The notes beneath the pieces were generated by a model, which saw only the letters and a list, made by a program, of their open reading frames with translations, ran no database searches and was not told where the DNA came from. 64,000 nucleotides of DNA, taken from positions 1 through 64,000 of the forward strand of contig JASANG010002281.1 in the NCBI GenBank assembly GCA_030248215.1, read 5' to 3'. The stretch's first letter is position 1. Each line of letters starts with the position of its first letter. The stretch comes from Enoplolaimus lenunculus (taxonomy: Eukaryota; Nematoda; Enoplea; Enoplida; Thoracostomopsidae). Of the stretch, positions 32,983 through 47,080 are shown one piece after another. The position numbers were made by a program, and so were the translations under genes.

Positions 32983-34529
32983 CCTTGACGTTGTTTTGAA
33001 GCGTTGTGTTGCATGTCATCATCAGGCAGCATGGACCACGTTTAGAGTCTTATTAAGGATGACAAATACCAGCTACAATACCTACAATAAGCCCTATGGT
33101 AGGGCTGACTTGTTGGTTCGGGCTTTTTAACTATAAGCGATCCAAGATTTTTGGTTCGACAAAATTAGGGAAAAGGTACCGTTATATCCGCCTTCATGGA
33201 CCATTAGTCGTAATGCTCAAGCTGTTTCAATCCAAGTCGTTTTTGGGATTGAGAGCCAGGACAGCAGGACAGGACAGTTGGGACAACTGAACAGCCATAA
33301 CACAGACAGCGAGTCCAGTTTTGCCATCTGTATATTTCTCCTACCATGAGATTAATGCTATGCTTAGTCCTAGCCTAACCTAGGCCTAAACCTATTAAGC
33401 TTTTAAGCCGGCACTCTTTTACTTTACCTCACATAAAATGAAATGGGGGGGGTAACTTTCAGTTATTTCACATGTAAAATATTCACTCACAATCAAAACA
33501 AGTTGTGTGGTTTGGGGACTTTTTTTACATTTCATCTGGAGTCGGCGTGATTTCAAGTGTGCCTATGTTTACTTTACTTAAACATTTTAGCTGTTCCAGT
33601 AAAGAATTGTTTAGAGATGTGGGGGGGCTAATGCGCGACAGTCCCCCGTCCAGCTCAGGGCCCTTGAAATCGACAGGCATTCAAGGGACTAGCAGTAGCA
33701 CCCAGAGAACTCAATGCAAGAAAATTATTCTGTGTAGTTTTCTTTTGTCGAGGGATTAAAAAAAATATATATAAGTATATATCTATATATATATATTTAT
33801 ATTTATATATATAAATGCTTTATTATCATGGGCGCAGTCAAAATTTCGCAGAGGGAGAATGGGAAAGTTCTATACAAATTTCCAAGAAGGCTCTTTGTGT
33901 TACAACCCGAACGCGTGTCTGAAAACTCCAGTACGCAAAATCGAAACCGGAAGTTTGACACCTGCCGCCCCAATCGCTGTGCCACTGTTTGTTGTATATA
34001 TAAATATATATACGTAATCACGACTGTTTTCAGTGCTGGTTTGCCTGCACTGCACTCCTGATTGTTGTTATCCCGAAACATAGAGATGGTGCTCAGCGTA
34101 TAACATGGCTCAAAACTTTATTAACATACCATCTGAAACAGTGACCACTTTTGCCTAAACCAGAAATCCCATCGTCGCCGAAACTTTAGGCCCCATCAAA
34201 GTAACTAAAACATTTAGTTTTGGCAAACTGCCAATAGACATAGCAAACCTTGTAGGTTAAACACAGTTATCCGCACTGATGACGCCAGAAAACGGACCGA
34301 AAGCAAATTTAATTATATCTCTTTTACTCATTCAAACCGAATGAACTGTGTTCAAACTGGAATATGACGAATGCTTCAAATGCTCGGTGGTTGTTCGTTA
34401 TGAGTAGTATTTTTATGCAAATGACCCTCTTAGCCAGTCCTTGACGCCAGAAAGGTAGGAAGCTATTTGACGATCTTTGCCATAGACTTCCGATGGTTAC
34501 CTGTGAGTAGTGTGACTCGGATAAATTAG
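32983..34529. other. Gene-free spacer
   Basis: No gene recognised. A TA-rich patch lies at 33758-33815. Small G-rich runs occur near 33445 and 33622. Confidence 0.45.
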
Positions 34530-34945
34530 GGCCAATGTAAAGAACAGGTGCGGAATAATATTATAAGCACTCTACAAAAAATGGTGAGTCAAATTGACTC
34601 TTTCCGAAATAGGCTTTTCCGGACTACACAAACTGAGTCAAATTTGAATCCGCCAGAGTAAAATGTGCAGTCCAGAAAAGCCTATTTCGGAGAGAGTCAG
34701 TTTGACTCACCATCTTTTGCAGTGCATATTCCTAAGCATAAATATAAAAATTAGCCTGAAGCTTAAGCTTTGATTCGCAAGCGCTGTGAAGATTTCACAA
34801 GCTAAATTTACAGCACAAGCTAGAAGTTGAGAATACTGAGGGAGTTAGATACTGGGAAGGTTAGACTTAGGGGCTTAGGCATAGGTTTATGCTCAGGTTA
34901 AGGCTTAGTCTTTAGGAGAATGGTCCTTATAGAGCTGCATGGGTC
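34530..34945 (+). mobile_element. MITE with TTAGGC core, interrupted by a nested foldback element
   Basis: The left end GGCCAATGTAAAGAACAGG plus GCGGAATA and the right end GCTGCATGGGTC match the family. The interior ATTATAAGCA...TATTCCTAAGC is split by a 155-bp insertion at 34570-34724. The TTAGGC-like core follows the insertion. Confidence 0.75.
34570..34724. mobile_element. Nested foldback MITE, family CACTGCAAAAAATGG
   Basis: The left end CTCTACAAAAAATGGTGAGT and the inverted right end CACTGCAAAAGATGGTGAGT enclose a palindromic body with TAGGCTTTTC and its inverse. The dinucleotide CA is repeated on both sides (34568-34569 and 34725-34726). Removing the element and one CA restores the host sequence AAGCATATTCC seen in other family copies. 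Confidence 0.85.
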
Positions 34946-34977
34946 AATATTTTATGTTTGTAGTCACTGGTTTTCAT

Positions 34978-37900
34978 CATGGTGTAAACGGACAGTGATC
35001 AAAAATAAAAGAAACGGAAAACGGTTATTGAAGTATAAAAGATGTGTATTTTTCAGCCCACACAATTGATGCATGCAAATATTCGCCGAGCCTTCTAAAA
35101 TGTTGAAGAAAAATCACGGATGGTCCGAAATTTTTAAGGTTTGGGATGAATTTAGTAATTTTCGTTTAATATCAAAACTTGTAGCATTTCTATGATGAAA
35201 AATTGCCAGATATATACGTGATTTATAACTTATTTGAGCATAAAAGAATAAGTGAGTTTCGGTTATTTCTATAATGGAACTAGAAATCGATTCTTTGCGG
35301 AAACGGATATGCAATTTGTAGTATTATATACTGCATAATACAAAGTGCAACTACAAACTTCATCCGACAATTCCAATTAAAACCAATCAAACTAGAGGTA
35401 CTTATTCCGAGCGCAAGGCTTTTATAGCCATTGTAGCGAACTTTCATAGAGCTTTTAATCTTTTTTAAAACAACGGTATTAACGTCTTGTGAAACTACGG
35501 ACTGATCCATAGGGAATCACCCAGGAACCATGCTTCAAACAGGGCTCAAACCTATGGATTGTGTTAAAATTTAGTATTAAAATTGCGTTTAGCTTATCGG
35601 TCGCTTCGCTCGTTCGCATTATTCACGGATATAATACCTATCGCACAGAATTACCTATCAGACATTTTAGAATGCGACGCTGTGTGCAACTCTACTTTAA
35701 ACCTGTTTTGCTTCAAAATAGTACCCACCGACACGGATTAGAAATTTAACTCGAGTTCAGTAAAACCCGTCAGAGTCAATTATAGCAAACCGAAAATTGG
35801 TTTTCAAGCATTGTTGCGCGGACACCACCGCCAGCGAACTATTTTTACAGTGCCGGATTCTGGAATTTCTTAAAAGGGGGCCGCACGAGATATAATCGTC
35901 GAAAAAAACATGCGACCGAATTGAGCAAAAAGTCAAACGTTAGTGCTAAACCTTACTACAAAATCTTGGCGTTGATTTTTGTTTGAGAGCCTCGGCAGGA
36001 CAGCCTTCCTTGAATCCGGCAGTACCATTTTTAGCCAGAACCTAATCGAAAGACTCGTTTATTTTGTTGTGGTTTTATGTACCTGCTGGTGTAAGCCAAA
36101 GTAAAACTAAATACATTCATTGGTAAATTTCCCTAAGGCCCTGTGAAGCAACCAGATATATAAGCATTATTTTCGGTGCGGTTCCATAAGCAACTTTTTT
36201 TGCAATGAGACATTTTGACGAATTACGAAAAGGTTCGTTTTTGTCCACGACAAATATGGACTTCAAATTCGGGGTTACCTCAGTTTGTTGCCAACTATAA
36301 TATATACATGCAGTAGTGTAAAAACGCTGGTTTTGCGCCATCCTTCTCCTCCTTCTCCTCTACTTTAAAAAGGAGGGTTTTACACCCCCCTCTTGCTCCT
36401 CCTTTTACTCCACGACCACTTATCACCTCCTCCTCCTCCTCCTCATCCGCTCCTCTCTGTCTGCTCATTACCAGACGAACCAAACGTTTATACCGAAGAA
36501 TTAGATTCAGAACAAAAACATATTCTAGACGCCTGACATCCCAAAATCCCACCTTCCACCATACCTCAAATTCATGTGATGGGATGGTGGAATTTTGGGA
36601 CGGCAGCGATGTGCCAAGGTTTCAAAAATGTTTTATTATTCTGCCAACACAATTGAAGCATGCAAATATTCATTGGGCTTTCTAAAATTTTAATGAAAAA
36701 TAGCGGACGCACCGAAATTTTGGTTGAATTTCGTAATTTTTATTTCATATCAAACAATTGCCGCAGCATATTTATAATAAAATATTGCGAGATCAGCCCA
36801 ACGGCACCTGCTGCCCACTGCGCTGAGAGTACGACTGCAGTATCGGCAGTCCGTTTACGCATTACCTACTCGCAGCATCGCTCGCTGTACGCCGCGCCAA
36901 AGGTCAGTTTTAAGACCTAGGGAGGAAAAATTTATCATCTAACATAACAGGCCAGCTCACAGCAATAAGAAATATAGAGGCACGGTGAACGCATTGTTAT
37001 TAGCGCACGATGCAACAGTTTCTTGAAGTTTAACCTGAACGTATGATTCAAGGGAGAATCCAGCGGGGATGGGGGGACGCATCCCCCACCACCGGCCGCC
37101 GACTGTAAATTTTTGTCAGGGTTAAAATCAAACGTACAATGAAAATTTTGTTCCGATATCTCAAAATTTCACACTTGTTTAAGGGCTTCGCCCGAAACTC
37201 AGTACAACTAATTTACTATGTGCTTTGACAAGTTTCAAAATGTGTCTAGCTTCAGGTTCGCTTCGTTCGCGAGTTTTGGGGCCCCACCCTGACGTTTGGG
37301 GAAAGCCCAACCCCTGTCGCTCCGGCGCGGCAAGCAAGTTTCTCAAGTGTGGGGAATAAAAAGTGCCAATTTGGCTACAGAGGGGCTGAGCTCCCCTGCA
37401 TCCATCTGCCTATAAACTCGGCTAGCCTACTCATGAACCTAAGCCTAAACCTAAACTTTAGCCTGAAGCATAGGCTCAAGCTTAAGCCTAAACCTGAGTA
37501 TAAACCTAAACTTCTGAATAGCCAAAGCTTTTGGGAAATTGGGATACAAGGAAAATAATAGGATTTTTGTAAATTGGGATATTACTCAGGAAATTGTGAG
37601 GGTCCTGTTCTATACATGGGCCAATATGTGTGTACCTTGTGGCTATTTTTATATGCGTAAAAATACATATAAAAATGTGCCAAATCGTAACATTTTCCAC
37701 TTGTGCATCCCCCACCAGAAATTCTGGATCCACCACCGGTATGATTCCATAAGAAATTACAGCACCCAAAAATCTAACATACAAAACAAATCTCCAGAGT
37801 ACACTATACAACTGTGATATATAACATGAGTTAACGGTTCATGTTATAAAATTTATATTCTAGCGCAGTAAACTAAACGCACGAAAATGATTTCGGTATG

Positions 37901-38821
37901 GCATATATATTCTGCTATCAGCAAAACGTCAAAAACTGCTAAAACTGGGTTGCTGAAAAGATGCAATGCTGGACTTTTCTTAAACGCTGTTTCTCGACAA
38001 CTTCTTATCTGCAAATAATTATTCTGTTTTTGTTTTAATCTCGTTGTAGCTCGCAAAAACATTTGTATTTTGTTGCATGAAACTTAACCAGTACTGTTTT
38101 CGTTCCTAGGCAGACCTCCGGTTGTATACACGCTAGTGTAAACGGATAGTAAAATTAATGGAAACGGATAGTAAAATTAATGAAAACGGACAGTGATCGA
38201 AACAACAGAAACGGATATTGAAGTATACAAGGCGACAGTTTCAAAGATGTTTTTATTTTCTGCCAACGCAATTGAGACGTGCAAGTATTCACAGTGAGGA
38301 TGTAACCGGATATCCGTTTCCGCTAAAAATCGGTTACCTGTCCCGTTTCAGAAAAATTCTGTTATTTGTACGCAAAAAATTATTTATAAAATCACGTATA
38401 TCTCCGAAATTTTAAATTACAGGTACGATGCAATGTAATAAAAATTACGAAATTCATCCAAAATCTTAAAAATTTCAATGCATCCGACATTGTTTCTTTA
38501 TGAAAAGAACTTAGGCAGCTGGATGTTCTCCATTTTTCTCCTTTTCCAAGTGGGACGGCATATTTTAATTTCACCGCCAAACCTCACATTTCTTGTTGGA
38601 TCAAGAGAAAAACTATTCATTTAGACTTTACGTTTCTCTTTTTTCCAAACGAAACTCGTTTCTAGGTTTACCAGCAAATTAGCGAAAAACCTAGCTTTCA
38701 AACATTAGTGACTAGTTGTACTCCTAGCTATGTTTTCCACCATTTAAAATGGGAGGCCCGTTAGCTATACATTGGTCATAACAATCCAGTGATCATCAGC
38801 TCAAGATTGCAAGTGTAAATA
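34978..38821. other. Gene-free region with GTGTAAACGGATA-family and other repeats
   Basis: No host exon supported. Related repeat bodies with AAACGGATA...TTGAAGTATA and CACAATTGA-x-GCATGCAAATATTC occur at about 34978-35310, 36600-36790 and 38130-38420. A CT/CTC-rich patch lies at 36345-36450, a TTAGGC-type MITE remnant at 37430-37622, and a short C/G-rich repeat with CATCCCCCACC near 37080. Phrases such as TCGCTTCGCTCG recur (31380, 35595, 37260). Confidence 0.45.
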
Positions 38822-41800
38822 CTATAACTTTACTTTTGCAATATTTTTCATAAATGCATTTAAACTTGAATCCAGTCTCCAATAAAAACAACACAATAAA
38901 AGGCAAGAAATAACGCATACAATGAAAGACACGAATTGAAAAATAAATAACGGTGCAAATATTTTCCATGCCATTAAATGTCTTCTGTGGATTGCACTTG
39001 CCAATACTGCGAAAATCACCTGTAACACATAAAAACACACGTTTTAAAATGTTTCGCCCGTCAGTTTCAAACTTTTTTGCCACTCTTGGATTTTAGGAAC
39101 ACCTCCATACTAGCACGCTTCATAGTATGATTTTGACCTGAATTTATTTTGCCATTGCATAGAACAGCGCCTTAATAGTAGAATAGCATATTCCTGAACA
39201 GTCCAAGCACAAGCATAACCCTATACCTAAGCCTAAGAAAAAATATCGTCTTAAGCTTAAACATACTCTATTGTAGTCCCACAAAAACGGTCAGCCACTG
39301 ACCTTTACATGGGCCATTTATACTAACATGTGCCTGTGTTCTCGCTCACTTTGCTACCGAGGTTTCATCAACTACCGCTGATACGCATACATATGTTTCA
39401 ACCGGCACGTTAAACGTTATTCAGTTTCGGTATTGAGCTAAAGCGCTAATTATCTAGTTGGTCATACCTTCACGCTACAAACTCCAGAATACGTTGTCAT
39501 CCATTTCACAGCATCGTTAGTCGAATTTAGCAAATTGATTTCGGTTTCAATTATTGTTTCGTTATTTGTTTCAGATATTTGCTCACAAGCACCACGCTGG
39601 GATGGGATTTTCTTTGATCTCCCCGTATCTAAACGCCAAATTTTTCTAGGATATGCTCGCCAAATGTATGCTGCCAGCGCGAGCAAAGCTGCCAAGATTT
39701 CACAGCAAAATGTATCAACTGTGATTAAAGTTGCTAAAACCAAGAGAATACATAATCTTTAGAATGTTATAAGCTTATTTTTATTTCAGCCACAGCATTA
39801 GCATTTAATGCGTGCAACTAGTACCCGTCGATGTTTGTAAGTTGCAACGGCGAAATCAAACCGTGTGATACTGTAAACTGGCAACACACAAAATGATTCA
39901 GCATTACAAAGCAAGTCAACAATTTTCAGTTTATGGAACTAAAATTTTCAATTATCTCCAAACTATACTTTTGAAGATTTCGCTTTCGCTCAAAATAGTG
40001 ATGACGTCAAACATAATTATTCCTTCTTTGATGTATTTCATAAATCTCATACGGTCAATAATTAATGTTACATATGTTTGAAACTACAGCTCTCGCGAAA
40101 CTTACATGCAATCCAAACCCCAGAAGCAACTTGGCTTTACCTGGAACTGCTTGAACATCAAAATCGCCCGAAAATCCGACAAACGCTGCACGCCATTGAA
40201 TCGCGGGAAACGTCAGTTGATGTCCAGTGGCGTAGAATGCGTGCGACGCAAACGTAGAACAAATACACAACACAACGAAATCGTGGCCTGAAATGAAAAT
40301 TCTTTCAATGACTAACAAAAATTAATTCAATATGTGTTACAATACCAATAAAAGTACCAAAATTGGTGTGCTGTATTACGAAGTTCATTAGCAAAACAGG
40401 GTATTCCCAAAAAAGGTATTAAAACTTTACCTAAGTAAAGAAGTTTACAAAATCTACCATGAGTTTTCAATTTATAAGCATGACGATGACAATGACACAT
40501 CTGTGAATACCGAACTAGAACCGTGTCATCCCCGTGACAATGAGCGGAATATTCGACTGACAAATATCAGCCAAGACGGCAGCAAAAGTTCGAATTCGGT
40601 TTCAAATTCGCAAAGCTGAATATTCGGAAACGGATTCGGTTCCAATGAAAGTCGAGTTTGGACATTTCTAAGTTCTCACATTGCTTTTGCTTGCATATAA
40701 CTAGGTCTGCTAATTCGGCATGTCAAACGGTGTAGCTTTCAATTTATACAACACCTTTATCTACCTATCTATATGGGCTTTTCAAACTCATGGTCTGACT
40801 CGGCAAATTCGTCCCGGGTTCAGAAAAACGGTGGTTCGGGGCCCATACTGATATTAACTATATGTCTGTCTGATAAACAATTAAGTCAAAAAAGCATATC
40901 TTACCTTTCGGCGCGAAACTCCCCAATTCCAACACAGAAACCATAATCGCCAAATTTACCCCCACCGATACAGCTGCACCGCTTCCAATTATCATTGTCA
41001 GCAGCAACAGCGTAAATCCTGCAATAGCCACCACGGGACCGCTAAAAGCCGTTGCTAAACCGTACACCACAACCGAAGTGGGGTCTTGTTCGTCTACCCC
41101 ATAGCGTTGCTGGCGGGTTATTCCATTTATCGTAGTTTGACCATTCTGTGTATTCAACTCTTTCAGCAAGTGCACATTTCGCTGCCCAGACTCATTCATA
41201 CCTTCATTCCTAGACAAATAGCTACGCCAGTTCGCTGCTAAATGCTTATAAACTTCAGCTGGAGCACGAGATGTGCACGCTGTAGCGGATGGTTTTCGAT
41301 CACTGCGCGAAGAGTGTGGTTTACGACTAAGCTCGACATAACCAAGCACAGGATTGATTACCATTAAGCATAGGAAACTCCCGTAGAACAGATATACCAT
41401 CCGAGGTAGCAATTTACTGAAATACACAACATCGTATACAAATACCTACAAGAAGACATCGTGTACTAATTTTCTTGTAAAAACAGGCACAAAGTCCATT
41501 AACAACGAATTATATAGGTCATTTTACAGCTAACTACATAAGTACTATGATGGCACGTGCGGCTCTTCTGCACTTTCCACACACGTTTATGCTTAGGTTT
41601 CGGAAAAAGTTCACACAAACGTAGGTCGTGCGTTTAAATGTGGGTTGAAGTGTACAATAGTTGCAGCCGCAAGATGAAATTTGCGTTTTAATCACATTTC
41701 ACGTTTAAAAAATCGCACAGTGCAAACAAATGCGTTGAGGTTTAAAAATTCGAAATGTTGTATACAAACTCGTCTGCAGTATTCAACATTTTCTATGCTA

Positions 41801-44800
41801 CAACTAAACAACGCGTACACATCATCGTGTAACAAAATCAACACCAAAACCAAACCGTTCAGACACATCGCCATCATTACTTACTTGAAAAACCACGAAT
41901 ACTTCATTGCAACTGTTTCCGGGAACCATTCAGCAGTCCAGTGCACGGCAATCGCCACGGCAACAAGCGGAAACAAATATCGAATTCCAAGAACGCACAT
42001 CACATTTTGCGACAAAAGACACCCGTTTGATTTTAAAAACCACATAACGCTTATCCAAATAGCTGCCAAAATTCCAAGCGACACAAAATATCGTAAATAT
42101 TTATCGGAATCAGTTGCTAAGCCCGTAAAGGGGCTAAGAAACAGACCTTGCGAGGTCGTTGTATTAATGGTGCCACCTTTATCGCCACCCAGGCAGGGTA
42201 CGCACCATTTAGTCCTCACAATTTCTTCTCGGCAGCGCAAAAACCACTGTGATGATAGGCTAATGAGCATAAAAATCATCAGTGAGAGAACTAGAACAGC
42301 TTTCACTTTACCATAAACCACTCTCCCAACTGAAGTCCCCATCTGATAGACGCCTAATTTATTCCTGCTGTTTACCCCAGCCATAGATATATAAAGGTTT
42401 TTAGCAACACCAAACGCGTGAACAACTATCAAACTTTGCATTAGGTAAGCATTCACGGCGTGTCCTGTAATTACATAGCTATTGGAAAGCATGCTGCAAC
42501 CCTGTAAAGCTACAATAAACCCTGGAATAATCCGTGTTAAGATAAAGTCAACCGTAAGTATATCCTTTAAGCAAAAGAACACGCTTTGTAACATCCGCAC
42601 AATTAGCAGACTCGCAAGAAAGCTGTCAACCAATACCACAGCAATTATAACGAACCTGACTCCGCTACAATACACAACCAACAAACCAAATAACGTCACA
42701 ACTTTCCATAAATTCATAACATAGCAAATACCGTTTGCTTCCCGCGAATTTTCAGTTGCGTTACTTGCGATATGTCCATTTAGTACATACACCAAATACA
42801 CAAAGTTTGACAGCATCGCGCTTACGCCAACCGCCATCAGTGTATAATCGAACTTGATCCACGATTCCGCAAAATTTTCGCGCGCTTTTTCAAGTTGGTG
42901 TGTTACACTAACCACGAAATCGTCTCGACTTATCCCATGATTTCTTAATTTTTCAATCAACTGTCTAAGATTTACCGAGGTTTGACCAACAGATTTTGAC
43001 AGCGTTCCAAAACGATCTTGGTAACTATCGACGTATCGAACGATCTACAAATAACGTTTCTTAAAAATTATGTGGGGCCTGGCCGGCCCATTGGCAAAGA
43101 GGGAGATCGGAGGACATAACCACTAAATGATTTCGACTTAAGATTAGGATAACAATTATAGTGTACCATATTTGCAAACAACTCCATTTTTAAAGCCGCA
43201 CGACAAGCCAGCAAACTATCATTTTCTACCACAGAAACAACCAAGTCACTCGTTATTAGATCACTGACTCAGTCAGCAAAAATTCAGGCGGACCACGACC
43301 TGCGCAAGTCTTTATTTGATAAACTTTCGTAAGTTGCATACTATTTTACAATTTTTGAAAAATTTCAGTTGGGGTGGTAAGCCTCTATTTCTACCCCGAC
43401 ATACTCCCCCGTTATGGATCACCTGCTCTGCATTCTGAAGCAATGCATCAACAGTGCGACTACCAGTATCATTCTGATTTGCTTCATCAATGACTTCCAC
43501 GACAAACAACTCATACATAACGCGACCAATATTTGAGAACGGTATCGGAACGCCAAGTAAGTATGACAGGGTTGACGCAAAGTTCGACTGCCGAAATACT
43601 TCAGATGTCTGTTAAAACAAAAGTTATAATCCACAGTTTTCGTCTTAACGTATCCGGAATTCAAGATCAGTCATAACCATCCTTAAATGCGTTGTAGACA
43701 CTACTTGCACGGGTAGGGCGAAAAATAATTTTAAATCGTAAAATCAAGTGACCTGCTTTTATAAAACTATAATTCCAGAAATGTTACCAAGCTTTTTCAA
43801 TTTTGCTCCCAGTTCACTGCATTCTTAATAAATAGCTAACCGCAGAACCCAGTTGTGACATTTGTCGCACGTACTTTATCGATAAGCAACCCGTTGCCAT
43901 ATACAAAAAGCCCTGCAGACACTTCATTTTCAGAATCACCTCCATGGTCGCCGCTGAACGTCATCCCATGATCGCCAAAAACAAACAAAACTGTATCATT
44001 TGGCATTCGATCGACTGTGTCCCTAAAACAAAACGCATCTTTCACAAACGAGTACCCGCTAGTGTGGCGGTCCCGGGAGTTTCGGGGGAGGCCCCGTCTA
44101 CAAAGCACTTGTTTGTGGGTGTTTGCCCAGTACGCTCTTCTCCGTAACTGGTACTTGTTTCAGGAAACAATTTCCGAATATATTATGCACTGCATAATGT
44201 AGAAATTTTTAATAATCCTCTAATAACCAGTCGTAGTAGAACTACATGTATTGAGTGAAGCTCAGATATACTTGTGAAATAATTTAAAATGTCCTAATTT
44301 AGGCTTAACTAATTAAGGTAACATGCAAAACTAATTATTAGCTAACTATTCAGTTATTGGTCTTGGAGGTTTATAAACAATTTGTTCAAATTTCTCACAC
44401 CCAAAAAACCCTTTAGTACTAAATTTGATTGCTTGTAACCCTAATAATCAGTGAAATAATATAAAGTCCTAATTTTAGCTTAACTAATGAAGCTAATATG
44501 CAAATTAGCTATTAGCTAACTATTTAATGATCGGCCTTGAAGTTTTTTAGACAATTTATTCCGATTGCTCGCACCCAAAAACCCTTCAGTAACCCTAATA
44601 ATCAGTAAAACAACTTAAAAAGTCCAAAATTAGGCTTATTAATCAAGCTAATATGCAAATTAGCTATTAGCTAACTATTCAATTATCGGTTTTAGAGGTT
44701 TGTAAAGAATTTATGCAGATCTTTCACACCGGAAAACTATTTAGTACAGAGTTTGATTGCTTGTAACCCTAATAATCAGTGAAATAATTTTAAAAGTCCT

Positions 44801-47080
44801 AAAAGTCCTAAATTAGGCCTAACTAATTAAGCTAATATGCAAATTAGATACTAGCTAATCTATTCAATTATCGGTTTTGGAGGTTTTTTATACATTTTAG
44901 CTTGATTTCTCGTTCCCACAAACCTTTTGGTGCTGAAATTAGATTGCTTGTAACTCTAATAATTTGTGAAATACCGTAAAAAGTACTAATTTAGGCTTAA
45001 CCAATTATGTAAATTAGCCTGTAACTGATAAACGGCCTGACGTTTTAAAACCCCAATGCGAGGTTAACACCACAGGATAAAAGCTTTCAAACAAAAAAGT
45101 TTGTTTCGAACGGGATGACGGACATACGGATATCCACCTTTCGAACCCCGAGCACAAAATATAAAAAGCTTTTTCGCTTCGCTCAAACAGGTTAACACTT
45201 AACCGAAAAACATATTATCACTGTAGTGGAAGCGTGTAAATTCGGAGTGCTTATAAGGTAAGTGATGAAACAAACTTCCGGAACTTGAGCTTCGAAAACC
45301 CGGATCCGAAACCGGACCCAAAACCATGAAAATTACCCAAAATTTCCGGATACGGAGCCGGAACCGGGAATTCCACCAAATCTCTAGAAATACCCGGAAT
45401 AACCAGACGGAATGCAATTGTTACCTTCGCAATAGAACGTTATATTGCTAGCTCACTGCCGTACCTGATGACTTCATTCATTTGACGCAATTTTCTTGAC
45501 ATTTCGGGATGAAACGGCCCATACTTATGACCACAATGATCGACACCCAAAAAATGAGCCACTAATACGTCAAAGTCGGCCAAATCAATAATGGTGGCCA
45601 GTTTTCCAATAATTCCACTGTCAACCGTATCCAGATCTAAACTACAAAATCGCACAGACATTAAAAATGAAATGGCGTAATGTTCAATCGAGGCTAATCA
45701 TATCTTAAACATGCTTCGTTTTTAAAATTGCTATAGCAATACATTTAAAAGTCTTGTTTCGGACTCTTACATAAACAGAGAATAAATCAAATTTCTTCTT
45801 CCGTATAGTCCCATATTAAACCTGAATTTCTTAAGTATGCCACTGGTTGAAGCCACCCCAACTGCGTCGGGACCCAGCGAATGCCCAAAATACAGTCCCT
45901 AATATTAATAAACACGTCTAAACCAAGCTATCCATTGAGCAGTTTGCTCTATACTCGGTTTCCTTTACGTACATTGCATTTGCCCACTCAAATTATTCTG
46001 TATACTGACCATAGACATCGAACGACGGAAACGGATACGATACATTAAATTCCGATGGATACAAATGCATCCATGTATCATCGCCCAAAAACACCAAACG
46101 ATGGCGACTGCCATGACTATGAAGTAACTGCTCGACCCAGTTGTCTTCAACGATAGCAGTACCCGCAAAATTTGCTCCTGAAAATTGCAAACATAATTAT
46201 TGCAAGTTTTCGTGTATATCATTATATCAAAAGAACGGCAAGAGAACATGCGCAAGAAAAGGTAATTGTGAAGAGACGGGTACAACCGAATATGCGGCTC
46301 CGGCAACAATCAACATCCAGCTCCGGTATTCTACATCGCTAAACATTCATTGCTGAAAAAATAACATAACTCTCTAAAACACTTGTTGAAACAAAACTAT
46401 ATATAACGTATCATAGCAAGTAATACTAATTTAGCTTGATTAGATTTAAGTTTTGTTGAAATATGCCCTTAGATCTTCCTAAATTCAGATAGACCATCAA
46501 CTAGGCAAAAATTACCTGCATCTACAAACGTAGGCAATGTTCCTGTTGTTAGGCTTTGTAATCTTTGCAGTGTTGTAGTTGGTGGATCAGCAATAAATCT
46601 GAACACACTAGCTTTTTGAGGATATTTCTAAAATTACGATGTATTGCGATTAAGAGCAGTTCTGTGTACGTGCTTAATCCTACCACACCTACATTTTTCA
46701 ATAGCGTAAACTGAAAACATGCTGTACTCGTATGTAATAAACTGTAAAACGCTCCCACATCGAACTAGTTCTACTACAGTAAATGAAGGTTTTCCTTGTC
46801 ATACTATCTGAGCTACACAGACATCATGATGGCAATGTGCATGCTGTATACTGTTGTAGTCACTATTGCAATTAATGCAAGAAACATGTGACATATATCT
46901 TCTATAATTATAATGAACGAACCTCGGTTAAATCGCGCACAACAGAAATTTGGTTTGCAAACGGAACCAAGCCATGGCTATCATATGACCATTTCAAAAA
47001 GTCATATCGCAGCGCATCAATAATTATTATTATCGCCCGGTTAAATAACGGTTGTTCAATCGTGTGATTTCGACAAAAAT
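38822..47080 (-). CDS. PIGO: PIGO, GPI ethanolamine phosphate transferase 3 (N-terminal exon not found)
   Basis: Eleven exons on the minus strand, all with consistent phase: 47080-46923, 46627-46516, 46177-46006, 45641-45465, 44022-43875, 43608-43423, 43044-41885, 41416-40905, 40287-40141, 39733-39468 and 39019-38822 (3236 nt, about 1078 residues, against 1089 for human PIGO). The luminal phosphoethanolamine-transferase domain shows [40 protein letters not shown] and [16 protein letters not shown], the alkaline-phosphatase-fold metal ligands and Thr nucleophile. A multi-span membrane domain follows, with [19 protein letters not shown] and the C-terminal [12 protein letters not shown] motif. 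PIGO works with PIGF in the ER to add ethanolamine phosphate to the third mannose of the GPI precursor, the group that attaches to protein. Only the first 55-60 residues (cytosolic start and first membrane span) are missing. They should lie right of 47080. Confidence 0.95.
39155..39315 (-). mobile_element. MITE with CCTAAG (TTAGGC) core in the last PIGO intron
   Basis: The right end CTGACCTTTACATGGGCC and the internal AGCATATTCCTGAACAG, CCTAAGCCTAAG and ACTCTATTGTAGTCCCACAA match the family. The left end is decayed. Confidence 0.65.
44225..45035 (+). repeat. Tandem array of a unit of about 165 bp in a PIGO intron
   Basis: A head (ACATGTATTGAGTGAAGCTC) is followed by four to five copies of a unit that includes CCTAATAATCAGTGAAATAA, AATTAGCTATTAGCTAACTA and CTCGCACCCAAAAACCCTTC. 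Copies differ by substitutions and small indels. The array occupies most of the intron between the exons at 43875-44022 and 45465-45641. It is the same family as at 1860-2340 and 58170-58490. Confidence 0.85.

Noticed and set aside
41681-42316. 211-codon plus-strand frame
   Set aside because: It lies antisense to the large PIGO membrane-domain exon (41885-43044) and is a shadow of that coding sequence.
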